A stretch of 64,000 nucleotides of DNA from Phoenix dactylifera (Eukaryota; Streptophyta; Magnoliopsida; Arecales; Arecaceae). The translations under genes were made by a program, and so were the position numbers. Positions 1 through 13,093 of this stretch are shown one piece after another (position 1 is the stretch's first letter; every line of letters begins with the position of its first letter). The notes under the pieces were generated by a model. The model had not been told where the DNA came from, did no database searches, and saw only the letters and a program-made list of their open reading frames with translations. The stretch spans positions 2,645,001 through 2,709,000 of the forward strand of contig NW_024067666.1 of NCBI RefSeq assembly GCF_009389715.1, read 5' to 3'.

Positions 1-94
1 TGATATGCAGATTTTTTTTTTTTTTGCGTACTGGATATCAGTATATCTTCAGTACCATATATTGGTTTTAAACCGGAACTACGAGGATAGGTGG

Positions 95-475
95 TGTGAA
101 GGATGTTTAGTTTTACATCGATTATTTGTTAAAATTTTTTTGGATATTTATATAGGATTAAGAAACTAAAAAATATATTCTGACTAGTTATTTTGGGTAA
201 AATTCTATGTTATTATAGATAATATCAGAGCAAATTCGGCCCATAATTTATATGGACTAGAGGATATTACAGTATAGGTTCTGAAGGCTGACCACGAGCC
301 AATTTAGATTTGAATGGATTTGAATACTTAGCCTGATGAGAATATCGACGTTTAAATGGGAAAATATGTAAGGATCAATATGAGCGTGTATTTTGAATAT
401 TTATGTAAGACTAAGAAACTCAAAAAATATTTTCGAATAGTATTTTGGATAAGGTGCTGTATTGTTACAAGTATA
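95..475 (+). mobile_element. TRIM-like short LTR retroelement fossil (copy 1)
   Basis: Two related stretches of about 75 bases, at about 142-218 and 397-471, lie in direct orientation around a non-coding middle. Just inside the left copy is ATATCAGAGC (222-231), which resembles the usual plant primer-binding site complementary to the 3' end of initiator tRNA-Met. The size, the terminal direct repeats and the lack of coding capacity fit a terminal-repeat retrotransposon in miniature. A related copy lies at 22130-22505 and a reverse relative near 56660-56990. The terminal repeats have diverged clearly, so it is old. The outer ends are not firmly placed. Confidence 0.5.
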
Positions 476-2620
476 CTATTTAACCACTCTAATTCCAGAT
501 CATGATTAGAAAACAACCGATGCATCATATTAAATGTTGGTTGGGGCGGAGAGATCCAGCCATGTCTTGGTTTTATGTTTTGGGCAACATGCCAACTAAA
601 CGTTGGACTGGTGATTGGGGATAAAAAGTTGTTATTACTGCATAAATAAAAGGTTATTTATTGTTATGTAATCAAGTGGATAGAAGTTTGCAGTAGGTCA
701 TGTTCTTAATCTTTTATGAACTAAAGATTAGCCCATCTGAAGACCTTGTATTAACCATCAAAACAATCATTAAGATTCAAATAATGACAATTGAGGTAGG
801 ACATCATCTTGAAACCAATGGTTAGTCTTGTCTCTAAAGTGTAACACATAAGAAGAAAAAAAATATTTGCGCCGATTGCTCCAATAACTTTCTTTCCAAA
901 GACGAGGAGAAAAGAAGAAAAGAAAAAATTGAGGGAACGACTATATGCAATCTCAGTATAGATTGTACCAAATTACCAATCCTCTCTGGTTGCATGGCAA
1001 ATGAATTGCTAATGTGCAAATAATCAAAGCTTCATGAAATTACATCGAGCATTTCTCTCGAAAAACTAATGAATAGAAAAAATAATAATGGTGAAAATCA
1101 TTCTCTAGCATAAAACTGCGCTTAATTTCCAAATGCGGGAAAATTGAAAATCCAACAAAGAAGTGTATCTACAAGTGATTGTGGTCCGGAAAGTTGGACT
1201 ATGAGCTCATATTTGCATAATTCAGGGAACATGTTCCTAATCCTTATCTACTTGACTCCAAAAGCCGCAAAATTCCTCAACCAAAAGCAATAAAAAAATA
1301 TCACCCATTCTAGATGAATAGGTTTTCTGAAAGTGAAACTTAGCCCAAGCGTCACCTAACCGTTGAATGATGGGGATTGTCTTCGCATCTTGAGACGCAG
1401 CCACATGGTCTTATTTCCTCTGTTTTCCTTTCTTTTTTAATCTTGTATACATGAGAATTCATAGTTTCATACTAATTGTCTAAATTGTTAGTGGTCATTG
1501 AACTTCACTAATAATTGTTTGTTACCAGGTTAATATCTTTAACTAATATCAAGTTTTATCATGGGATTGCATGTAAAAAAGTTTGCTAAAATAAATGAGG
1601 AATTCTCATCTTATGCATTTTAATTGTTTATAAGTATATGGAACCAATGCTAATGTATTCAAATATTATAGTTAGATTGAAATACTTTGTTTGGCAACCA
1701 AAAATCTTACAGTGTTTGGTGAGTGTCCCTCGCTATCTCTCGCCAAAAGAACAACTAAATTAAAATTAACAATGATGAATTTTGTTCAAATTTTCATTGA
1801 GGAAAAATTCTGTAGATTTAAAATTGCTTTGTCGAGATAAACAATAACATACACATAATAATCATGATTTTTCTCATCATACAACATCCGTTATAAAGCT
1901 ATACAGCATTATTAGGGCTGTGAAATTAAACTTTGGAATTGACTCCAAGTTAGTGACATGACAACGGCAGCTACGTTTTCATCAACTAGAGAACCATCAG
2001 CCACTCAAAAAGAGAAGGGGAAGCAGGGGAGAGGGAGGGACCCAAACGTGTACAAGTTTCCAACATTTCCTAACTCTGAGCTCAACAAGAGAGACTTGCC
2101 AAGAAAGAAAGGCGATGTCCCTCGCCAAACCCTGAGGAAAAATGTCAGGCCAGAGCCCACATTTCATTTTCTTTCTTCTTCTTCCCTTAAGACCCGTTCC
2201 TCTGGAATGCTGACAACAAAAAAGATGCGATTATTTTAACCTAACGGTCGAAGTATGGCCATGTCCATGGCCGTCCCCTGGTTCTCCTTGGAGAGGAGGG
2301 TGGACTTGTCAACTGAAGGCAAAAGCTAGAGCCCGCCACTTTCAAAGTTTAGCTTAAAAAAATTTGGAAAAATATAAACATGCTAGAAAAAGGTGTTATT
2401 TTAAACCCTCCAAGTCTAGTTTGTGGTACCACATGTACCATCGTTTCAATGCCATCGCTATCCAATTGCGATTGATTGCATAATTGATATTACTGGCTAC
2501 TAAATCATCAATGATATTGCACGTTCCATAGAAATGTTCTGATCCAAAATTGATGATAGCATGGCCATCATATTTCTCATGTATGTTGTGTATGTTTTAT
2601 GATTGGGTTTGTACCCATTA
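476..2620. other. Intergenic, no gene recognised
   Basis: AT-rich sequence with only short open frames. The longest (about 1958-2239, plus) has a low-complexity, charged translation that I do not recognise. It lacks a convincing promoter or splice context, so I do not call it a gene. Confidence 0.6.
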
Positions 2621-2639
2621 CACCCAATACTTGCTTCTT

Positions 2640-2955
2640 TTTTTTTTTTTTTTTTGGGCAAAAGGAGGGGGGAGGGAAATTAACCCCACTCGTGTAGCAG
2701 CCCCTACTGGGGCTTCCTTCCACTAGAAAATGTTCGATGCAAATAGAAAGTTTCTTATACCCTCTCCACCAGCACGGGCGAGCCTGCATGTGAGTACGTC
2801 ACCCAGCACCACCTCAGTATCAGAGGACCAGCTCCCAACGGGCAAACCAGACAGGGAGCATCGTCCCCACATTTAATCGACACCCGCGCATTTCGAACTT
2901 AAGTCACTCTGTTAAAAACAAAGCTCCGTTCCAACTGTGCGACCACCTCTACGGT
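2640..2955 (-). mobile_element. tRNA-derived SINE with target-site duplications
   Basis: A body of about 315 bp is flanked by the identical 14-mer AATACTTGCTTCTT at 2626-2639 and 2956-2969. Read on the minus strand, it begins next to the right-hand duplication. It carries an A-box-like stretch (GGTCGCACAGTTGG) and then a B-box-like stretch (AAGTTCGAAATGC), and it ends in a long A tract, seen as the T run at 2638-2655. This is the layout of a tRNA-derived short interspersed element moved by LINE machinery. The perfect duplications suggest a fairly recent insertion. Confidence 0.8.
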
Positions 2956-3261
2956 AATACTTGCTTCTTTACCGTTGAAGTTTATGTTGTAACCTAGGTC
3001 TCCTTTTGTTCCATATTACCTTAGGTAGCTGTTATAGAAAGATAGTCTTTCAATCTATGAAGGATACACATGGTATCTTGGCCTTGTTGTTTATTTTTAC
3101 TGCCAATGGAGGAGCTGTTATATCTTTGAATTGTAGCTTATCTCTTTAAGCTGCATATGGTTGTAGAATAAGGTAATGGAAAATAAATAAATTAGTTTAC
3201 TCCTAATCCGCTTTATTTTGAGATTAACTACTTTTCCTTATAGGATGAAATAATTTACTCC

Positions 3262-3264
<3 letters not shown>

Positions 3265-3299
<35 letters not shown>
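3265..3299. repeat. (AT)n microsatellite
   Basis: About 35 bases of uninterrupted AT dinucleotide in AT-rich intergenic DNA. Confidence 0.9.
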
Positions 3300-3304
<5 letters not shown>

Positions 3305-5600
3305 AGTAGCTTTAGGAACTTTGGGAATATGCATTTTGCCTTTATAATAAATTGCTTTTTCTAATATCTGGTCGAGCAAAATAAATAGGTTAGAAGGATA
3401 TTTATTCTATTTGATTTTCTTCTAATCCTGAACAAAAGAAATTGGAATTAAGTATCAAAATTTGCTCCAAAACAAATTTGTGCTTTTTACAAGGATAGCA
3501 ACATATTACAATCTCGATCTTATAATAATTAGTTATGTACTGGATAGATCTTGTATGTTTATACAAGATTAAAGAATTTAAATAATACCTAATGGTTAGC
3601 CTTTTTAAGTGATGTCATGGGTCGCTAAAAATGATATCATCATATCACTGTCGATCCTTATCCTAGGATAATCCAATTCTTGATGATCTAAGATCATCGC
3701 ATTTGGTATGCTATGTTCTAGTGATCTAAAATTTTCAGATACTCACAAGTAACATATTTGGCATTCCACAGGAATCCATAATCACGGGCCATATAATACC
3801 AAAACTATCCCTAATATATTCCACAAAAATCCATTCATTAATTCTATAAATTATTAATACTATAGAAATTTATTAATTGTTATTATAGAGTTAATATTTA
3901 TATTTATATTTATAATATATTATTTTTAATATTCATATTTATTTTAATTAAAAAATTAAAAAATCGAAGTAATATATTAAATAATTTCATCATATAATAT
4001 AAAGTACAATAATATATTTCTACTATAATTTAAAATTATTATTGAATAATAATATGATAATAATATATTTTATTAATATACTTATTTTTTTTTTTGCAGG
4101 ATCGAGAAATATTTTTATTCTCAAATATCATTTCAAAATCACCATCCTAGAATGATGTTAAGTTAAAATTCCTGCAGGGAAATCTGATCATAAAATCACA
4201 TCTCCCTCTTTTTGAGTTAAAAATTACAGGTCTCTTGAACGAACGACATGAGCATTTTTTTATCATCACATATCATCCTCGGATTCCTCTTCCTTTCATG
4301 AATAATCACGCGAAATGCGCATTCCAAGATCTACTCCACCGTATCGTATATTTATATTGCAAAGGAATATGAAAAGGCGATCCACAGGCACAGATCCGGA
4401 CATTGGGGAAGCTTACATTGGCGTCCATTTTTTTGCAGGCAAAACCATGGAAGGCTTGGCCCGGTCCCTGAGGCGAACCCTGGAAACGAGTGGTCCTACG
4501 GACGGGTTCCCAAGGTTTGACGTACGCCATGTCGCTTCCCCTCCTTTGGGAAGCTGCCATTGCTCGGCTTGGTCTCCCGCCTTGCAAGGAAGCTTTTGTG
4601 CAGCTTCCAAGGCTAGCAAACGAATCCTGTGTACAACTGTAGGGCTTTCAACTTTGGTTCTCTCTTTTGCTGATGGCCCTTCTTGTGCTGCTCTAATGGT
4701 GATGATATTATTGCTATTGATACGTTTTCATTTGTTGTATATCCTTCTTTTTATTGTTACTTTGTATTTATATTTGGAAAATGTAACAACTACCGTTACT
4801 TTGTGTTTATATTTTGCTTCAACACGGTCGACATATTCGTACAGAGTCTTCAATAATCCTTATCGTCATATGCCAATAACTAAATCCGATGTCTAAATGC
4901 AATCAAATTGTTATGGATAACTATAAATTACCTGCCAATAATACAGTAGCAGTCTAACTGCACTATACTAGAGCAATTTGCATGTCTTGTGAGACTTCGC
5001 CACCTTTTGTTTTGGTCATTCCACCACCGCGTGCATTTGGCTCGCATCACCTTATAGCCGTTTTCTATATATCCTCTTTACTCTTGATATAAGCCACCAA
5101 GGGGCATAGTATCATACTTCAAAACTTATGCAACAAAATATTAGATTCTCATAGATCTCAAGTTTATGAAAAATAAAACTCATGCTAGAATGTTTTAAAA
5201 CTAGGACATTCAATCGAGGCATGAAATTAAATGCAACCCACAGCATCACTGGGAAAGCAGCAATTACGTATTTATGTAGTCATAGCACCAGCACCCATGG
5301 GCACTATATATAGCTGAAGATTTGTCGATCGAACCAAAAATAAGAATGCAGCTTGCACCGAGCAGCTGAGTTTGCAACATGATTCAGAGATGGAGCAAAC
5401 AACCACAATCTGATCGATTTCTTCCTGTTCAATCTGATTCAAAAGGAGAGAAATTAAGAGTATGTTTTTCAAACCCCATCCTCTTAATGCATAATATAGC
5501 CAGCTAATCAGGGACTAATTGCCATGATCCCACATAAGGTTCAAACATCTAATGAACAAATTATAGTTGATGAGAATGATAAAAAGGTAAATAAACTAAA
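3300..5600. other. Intergenic, AT-rich, with an unexplained GC-richer island
   Basis: From 3510 to 4300 the sequence is extremely AT-rich, with poly-A/T runs. Within 3510-3640 are weak remains resembling the TRIM-like terminal repeat. From about 4310 to 4650 the base composition rises sharply in GC and open frames appear on both strands (the longest is plus, 4315-4896). None of the translations resembles a family I know. The island may be part of a transposable element or a gene remnant. I assign no function. Confidence 0.4.
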
Positions 5601-5627
5601 AAAATTGGCTCACCAAGCAAATGAAGT

Positions 5628-8600
5628 TCAGGTTCCATCATCATCATCAGCAAGCAGGAAATCCTCTATTTGTTCCCTACAGAACAAAGGCATAAACAGC
5701 TCAAATAAATGAAGGACTCTTTCTCATGATCGCATTACAGAGATTTAGATGGATCGGCTACAAAAGGTGACTATAGAACAAACCAAACTTATTATTAAAC
5801 AGTAATAATGAATCCCAAACAAATAAATGCTTTCCACTGCAATCCTACTGCCACTTATTGGTCATACGACCCAAACAATCTAAAAATCAAATGTTCCAGG
5901 TAACCACCTCATTAACCATTTTTTAGTGAACTAAACTAGCAAACATTTGATGAATCTCTGGTATGATTATCCAAGAAGACACAATAATTGATTGGGGAAT
6001 CTAGAAACCTTTGTATTTGGGTGGATGTATGGTGTTGTTAGGAGTTTAAACTTAAAGGCCCACTGAGTTGATCTGACCGCATATGGTCCAAAATGACCGG
6101 AAAAAAGAAAAAAGTTCGCATGCACAAAGCATACTTATACATGTAAACAAGTAGCCCCCACCTTTGCTGGCTTCGGTCAAAACCCAAGCTATCCTTCATT
6201 CTCTGTGTCATCAACTGGGGTAGAACTGAATAGAAATGCTCAAGAGAGGCTGCTCCTTTTGGCAAGATCTGAAAATTACAGCTTTTGCAACACTGGGCAG
6301 CAAAAATTTCAACTTTTCTTCCAGCCTTGCTCTGAATGCTTTCCAAACATTGGATTTCTGATTCACTAAGTGGGCCTTCGCATATTGGACAAAGAACATC
6401 AGAGAGAGAAGATTCACCATTTTTGACATTCTGAAACTTGCAACGCAGTCGGGATGGCAGGAAATCATGATAACCATTTTCACTGAATTTATTAAAACCA
6501 AAGGGTCTAAGCTTTTCCACTGTTCTTACTATAGTGCGTTCTCGAGAAGGGTTTTCTTCCTGCAAAATTAACCTTCTTAAAATAAACATCAGACTACAAT
6601 CCACAGTTAACTTTGTTAAAGAGCACCACCTAGGACTCACTATACAAGTTGAATCAAGCAGGCTAGGTATGAGACTTAAAATAAAGAACATGCTTATTTC
6701 ACCTGTAAACGTGCAACAAATGATGAAACCAAACTGTTGATGCCAGTACAAGGCCTCTCAAGAAGCTGCTGTGTCTTGAAACTGTGTATATAGTTAAAAT
6801 GAGCAGGCAGATAAACTTGTCTCGGAGAGGAAAAGAAAAACGAAAAAGAAAACTTGATTTACCCATCACATGATAAAGTTGTTTCAGATGAAAACTAAAA
6901 CTCGACTTACCCATCAAGACGACAGAGCATGCTGAGCTCTTGTGCAAGACAATCACGAAGAGGAAGAACCACTGGGACTTCCCGCCTTGCTTCAACATAC
7001 TGCACATCAGCAGGTAAAGAATAACCTTGACCCTGAAGACAAATATTAGCAAGAGTTTTATAAGCCTTATCTCATTTTTACATAAAATATCATGATAAGT
7101 AATTTAGCGAAGTTTATGTAATAGCTAGCATTCGAACTGGTGGGAATTTACAAACCTTCACTGTTGCGGATAATACATGGCGTGCTATTGTTGACGTGCA
7201 CGATCCTAACAATATTTTGCTATACCCTTTATCGAAAGCAATCTGGAAGACATTTACATCAAAACAACATAAACACATTTTCAATGCATCGACCTAAGAG
7301 TGATAAAAGAAAAATAAATGATTGAAAACAGAACCTTTTGTAAGGAAAGCATTCGTAAAGAATGCAGAAAATCATCTTTTCCGGTGGCATCAGTGATCAT
7401 TTCCAGTAATTCATTCAGTCTGCTCCTCCCATTCTCAGAACTCAGAGAACAGATGTTTTCAATAGGTATAATATGCAATTCTTTATGTGGAGGAGTTAAA
7501 TTTGACACAACTGATCTAATCTCTTCAATTGCCTTTTCTGTCTCATCTGATGGGTTGTGAGAAAAAATGCTTTCATCGATAAAGGCAACCCCAACACCAA
7601 AAACTGGTAGAGCTTGAGATTTACTTGCATCCCAGTTCTTCAATGATTTGCCTTGCATCTCATGAACAAATTGCAGGGCTACTCTGACACAAATAAATTT
7701 TGTGGGGGGAAGAAATTATTTAACAACAATAAAGTCAGATGCTACATGCTGAATTAAAGCAATGCATGAATAAATGATTTCAACCCAAACATCACCAATT
7801 TACAGTTGACAAAATGCAACCTTGTCATAAGAAAATGAGCATATAACGGAACCAAGTGACCCCTTACAGCTAGCACTTGCAGTTGCATGTCATTTATGCA
7901 TCTGTTACATTATTTTGTCTTCATCCTTTTCCGTTCACTGACCCTTAATTAAGAAGGAAAGTCAACAGAAAGAGTATCTAGTAATATAGGGCACATATTC
8001 CTCCAGATCAATAGTCCACAAAAAAGGAAAAGTGTGATGGAATTTCTATGAAAATCTAAGAGCTAACTCCCACCCACATATCCAACAGCATAAATCCAAA
8101 ACAATAATAAAAAGAATAGCAATCCACATAATACACGGAATTTACATAGGCAATTTGCTTCTCTTAGTGGAAGAGTAAGAGAGAGGTTTCTGTTATATAA
8201 GAACAAAGTCCAAGAGCCTCACAAAGTACCTTCTCTGGATCCCAAGAACAAGAGTTACCTTATGGTGCTACCATGTTAGGGCAGAAAACAGATCGGACAC
8301 AGATGGGATACCAGTGTATCATATCCATATCTGTTTTATGACAAACATGAATATGAATACAGATATTAACCAGATGTTAAAATTGGTACCTGTATTTATT
8401 TAAAACAGATTTGCATACGAATCAGATATTGACAAATACAAATATTGTTGGATTGTTAAATTTTTATGGATCAAAATATAGTTCCATCTTGTATTTTCTA
8501 ACTCCTTCTGAGTATATAGCCTCCCAAGTTTCTTTTTATTGATATACTAAAATAAACAAATAATCGTATAAATAATAATACAGACATAACTGCATCCACT

Positions 8601-11160
8601 TAATCATCTGAATTGTTTACTGGATCATCATAATTTTGCTCAATCACATAATTTGGAATTAAAAACTAATTGCTAAAGATGCAATCCACAAAATCTAAGA
8701 GATCGCCGTGTCGAAAGAAGATTAAACTAAAGATATGCTGATGTTGTCACTTATTCTTCGAAGGTGTTTATTAGAACTATATGAAAGTAACTAGATTTGC
8801 AAAAATAGTTAGATTTTTCGATATGAACTGGATATTGATGTATGCGTATTTGTGTCCACTTTTCTTCGACAATATAGATACAAATACGGATATTAGTCGA
8901 ATGCTATAATTATATCCATATATGGATAGATTTAGATATTGAAACAGAATCGAACGGACAATGACTAAACCATTTCACCCCTCTATGGTGTAAATACCAA
9001 TACTTCTCTCCTTACCACAAAGGAAGAAAAGAAAGAAATAAAGGAAAGAAGAAAGAAAAAAGAAATCCTCTCACAAATTACCTTCTATTCATGAACCTTG
9101 AAAAAGTGTGTTTGATTTTATGTGTGCCAAGGTGTTGCAAACTTCAAAAAACAATATTGCGGCCCCAGCCCTATAGCTATAGTTGAAATCATGAATCTAC
9201 ACATGTAATGAGCGCTGCAGGAACCATATACATGCATGCCTTTCAGAGATTCTCTCCTTTTAGTTTGATCTTTGCTTTTGGAATCCAAAGCGAGTCTAGA
9301 CCCCTTTTATTCTTTTAAAGCTATGCCCCGCTTCTTTGTAAGACATCTACAGAAGAATGCTTCTAACTCTCTCTTCTTAAATATCATTGGTGGTCCTCTT
9401 AGAGGTTGGATCAAAACTTAAATATTTTTCATAATTTCGTAATTTATCCTTTCTGTAAGAACCAACAAAATACTTCCTCAACATTCTCCAGCTTGACTTG
9501 TTTATCATCCCTTTTGATGTAACTCCCCCATTTAATCAATGTCAGATATGGGCTTACTTCCTACTACTAGTAGTAGACAAATCTTGAACAGAATCAGGTC
9601 ATGAAATGATGAAGCATATAAACAACCAATATCACAATTTAAGGAAGTTACGTATGAGGACAAAAGTGAATTTTTTGAACAAGCGCACTCGACACAAAGA
9701 CTAAGCCAGTGGTGGTAGACCAGTTCTGGCATCGCCCACAACTGTAAGTCTTAAAAAATATTAACATTCATGTAACATAGGTCATGTGCTTCTTATGGAG
9801 GTAAAGAAATGTCAAAAACCGCACTACTAAATCATAGTGCTTCCCTTTCTCATTTTTCTCTTGCATGAATGTTTGGGTGAAGGATAGCTAAGAGTATTCT
9901 AAGGATATGCATCATACATGCATTATAGTTCTTTTTTTCTTAGTTTTTTTTTCTATCTTATTAGTGATGGGAGTCAATAAAGTAAATGGTAAGTATGGGT
10001 GACAATCCATCGACTTGGATGAACCCATTTACTAAATGGATCAGGTTCATCTTTGAGTTCTAACCTATTCAACCTGCTGTTTCATAATTGGATTAAGTCA
10101 GGGTGACCCATTCACGACCCATTTACTTGTGTCAAATCAAGTTAACGGGCCCTTTAGACTTGACCTAACATGTTCTCTTAAAGTTGTTTAACCTGTTTAG
10201 TTCAAGCTGAAGTTTTGATTTTTGACTTGTTTAATACACAAGTTGGGTTTGGGTTGGCATTTTTTTTTTTTTTTTGCGTGTGTGTGTGTGTGTGTAAAAC
10301 CTGCGTCTCGACCCAGCCTGACCCATTGCTACCTACAATTGTAAGTACTTTTCACTTTATTTTAGGAGTTCACAGTTGGTGTTCATAGAGCATAAGACTT
10401 CTAATCTTCTCCCTTTGGTAGACTTTCTTGTAAAAAGAATACAGTTGCATTTAAGCTCGTTTTTTCTTAAGGATTTGCTCAAGCAAAAGGTACTTGTTTG
10501 TTAGAAGTGTTCTTTTTTCCCCTCCACTCACATTTATCGATATGAAATTTCCCCCAAATACATCAGAAAATTTTCAGATATCCACATTCTCAAGTGGCCA
10601 GTAGGCTGTCAACCGTAATTGCGTTACTGTAGTCCTAAAAAAAAGAATAATTGCGTTACTATGTAAATTAAAAAATAAAACCCTCTTCCTCGTCTGAAGC
10701 AAAGCATTTAACGAGATATCAAGATAGACCCCAAAACCACCCGAACTAGAGATCCAAGACGGCGACAGCAAATGAGTTACAGCATTTCATCACCATAAAA
10801 TTAAAGATTTTATCGATATTAACAGAAAAAGGAGGGGAGGGAGGGGGACCTGGAGGCGTGGCCGCCGGAGAAGGCGACGAGGATGTTATCGGTGGGGGAA
10901 ATCATGGCGTTGGATGTGACAGCGAGCTTGAACTTGTTATAAACCGAGACCCGGAAGCAGGCCGCGCACAGGCTGTTGCAGTACCGGCCCTCCTCTCCGC
11001 ACTTGGAGCACCGCGCCCGGTCCCCGGTTCCGGCGATGGAGGAGCGCTCGCCGGCGACGTGGAGACTGTCGAGCCTCTCTCGGGCCTCCTCCGCCGCGCC
11101 GTCGTCTTCTTCCGGCCTCCGGCAGGAGGACTGGCACCCGCCGCCGCCGCACAACGCCAT
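5628..11160 (-). CDS. CTU2: Cytoplasmic tRNA 2-thiolation protein 2 (CTU2/NCS2)
   Basis: The spliced CDS is complement(5628-5676, 6162-6559, 6703-6781, 6911-7032, 7156-7242, 7335-7683, 10850-11160), giving 464 residues, close to other plant CTU2 proteins. All six introns are GT-AG and every phase matches. CTU2 partners CTU1 in the cytosol to 2-thiolate wobble uridine 34 of tRNA-Lys, -Glu and -Gln, using sulfur delivered by URM1. Exon 1 holds the N-terminal zinc-like cysteines (C51xxC54, C61, C65xxC68) and the PP-loop-like VAFSGGHAS (95-103). Exons 3-4 encode the typical GSCTS and SATVKGQGYSLPADVQY region. C-terminal cysteine pairs are C373xxC376 and C406/C407/C410. The protein ends in an acidic tail, EQIEDFLLADDDDGT. 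Intron 1 is about 3.2 kb and contains transposon debris. The start is the only ATG in frame ahead of the cysteine cluster. Confidence 0.95.
8300..8960. repeat. Transposon-like debris in CTU2 intron 1
   Basis: This AT-rich stretch has recurrent, partly inverted variants of ATACGAATCAGATATT and GGATATTGATGTATGCG-type phrases at both ends. The pattern resembles a decayed inverted-repeat element. No coding capacity or clean target-site duplication was found, so the family is unknown. Confidence 0.3.
10003..10330. mobile_element. Probable MITE (hAT-like) in CTU2 intron 1
   Basis: The left end (GGTGACAATCCATCGACTTGG, about 10008) and the reverse complement of the right end (AGGTAGCAATGGGTCAGG, about 10330) are imperfect inverted repeats of the TAGCAATGGGTC kind often seen in plant non-autonomous elements. 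The interior is rich in GACCCATT and GGGTTGGGTT phrases and contains a T run and a (GT)n tract (about 10277-10296). No protein is encoded. The 8-bp duplication expected for hAT could not be confirmed. Confidence 0.45.
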
Positions 11161-13090
11161 CTACCCCCTCTTTCTTTTTGGTTCTTCCGGCCCTCGGCCC
11201 GCACCCCTGCACTCTTTAAGATTTTGAGGCGGCCGTGAACCAAAGTTTGGTGATTACTAATTTAGGGTTCGTGGCGAGTTGACCCGACCCGAACCAAACT
11301 AAACCACAATTCTCCATTGCTGGGTGCACAAGCTAGGCTCGATCACAGCTTACATGAAATAGGATCACTTGGCTCCAGCCCTAGTGTAACTTGGACCCAA
11401 CGTAGATGTTCTATATAATTTTGATCAGAATCTCTCTCTGAGATATGACTACCGGATCCAACTAGACCTAACTTAATATGTTCGAATTTTTGAGACAATG
11501 CAAAGTTTAGGCTTAGTTTGCTAAGTTAATCATTGAAAGAAATCAAAAGAAGGCATGGTATTTTGTATTGTGCTTGGACTAGCTTATAACTTCACTCGAT
11601 TTAGCCACATGAAACCCTCGATGGTTCGCTTATTACTAGCAAGGATGATACTCGATGTGTACGTTAGTGCTGGTATGATCGTACCCAAAGGATAGTCATA
11701 AAAATTCTTTGTGGATATCTTTATTTGCAATGCCTTTGAGAATATGCATGCATCATCTATGCAGCCAAATAGGAATATGTTTGGTTGTCAATCTGAGTCA
11801 TGGCATTGCACAAGAACAAGAACAGATATAATGATTAGGTATGGAAAACATAGCTAGCAAACAGACTGACTCTTTTGCAAAAGTAGAACTTTCTACAGTA
11901 TGTTATGTTGTCCATGTGTATCCATGTTCAAAATATGCATGATGTTTAAGCATCATTATTTCTAGAACTTGATGCTATATTGGAGATGAATTGGGTACTG
12001 GACAAGTCAAGCTTGATTCCTACAGAATTTGCAGCTTTATCGGAATGTCCAAACAAACCCTAAATAGATCAACATAACCTCCTATTTATAGGACCAATCA
12101 GAGGAAACTGAATCAACCCCATAATAAGCCAAACATAGAAGGGGATCACAGAGTTAAACAACCTATCAAGATAGGCTGTGTACATCTTTTTGTGTTTGGC
12201 TCAAGATAGGCTATGTACATCTTTCCTTGATATATCTCCATACTTCTTTTGTTATATCAGCAATTCCTTGTTTCCCCATTCTATCTCCTTTGTTCTATGT
12301 ACTCATCAGTAAGTATTCTCTAAATCCATCTTAGCATTTTGAGCTTTCCATACATGGTCCCATAGTTATGATTTATGGTGTTCAATTGTTGCATCAATCT
12401 GAAATAGGCATCTCCTCTTCATCCACCCTCCTTTATGAGTGGTATGAGTTGGATCAGAAGTTGCACAAAATCTAAATGGCAGTGGATTGTGGACTTGGCA
12501 TTTAACATGGAAATTAGAAAGGCATCTCAATATTTATAATCATGAAGGACATTGCAAAGGGGATATGCCACAATACATCATGTCAGTTCTCCAAAAGATG
12601 CATAGCTATTTGTGGTGCAGGATTGTGAAAATTAAAAATTAGAAAGATTTTTCTTACATAAATATTTGTGGCTCAAAATTAAAGGCCCTTAAATATTTGC
12701 AGCAATTATAGCATATAATGAAAAACTTCAGTGATAATGATTTCAACTAAAGCATGCAAGAAGGTGATATATAATGTATATCCTGCAGCGTTTTTTGCCA
12801 GTTCGATTCTTCTTGTTTCCTTGTAGGCTATCAGCAATCGCAGTTTGTGGTTATATGAGGCATGTGATACGAACCTTGATGCCGCCGGGGTGCTATTTTT
12901 TATATCTTTTTCTGATGAAATGAAGTAAGCAGTTTTCTTATGGATGGCGAATAATTTTTTGGTAAAGACTTTAAGATAGTATTTAAGTTGTTTAAGGGCT
13001 TGTTTTTAGTGTTTAGCTGGGAATCTTTACTTCACAAAAGGCATGCTTATTAAATCTAAATATGAGATGATCCAGTCTTATGTTAATTAG
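11161..13090. other. Intergenic, no gene recognised
   Basis: The upstream side of CTU2 followed by AT-rich DNA. A phrase like GATAGGCTGTGTACATCTTT is repeated at about 12170-12230. No open frame of note. Confidence 0.6.
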
Positions 13091-13093
13091 AGG

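Noticed and set aside
1958-2239. Plus-strand open frame of 93 codons
   Set aside because: Low-complexity charged translation with no family resemblance, no promoter and no conserved motif. Likely chance.
4315-4896. Plus-strand open frame of 193 codons
   Set aside because: Long for this AT-rich region, but no recognisable domain. The second half is a run of hydrophobic residues from T-rich DNA. Kept only as an unexplained island.
10858-11243. Several open frames on both strands
   Set aside because: They are shadows of the GC-rich first exon of CTU2. Only the minus frame starting at 11160 carries the conserved cysteines.
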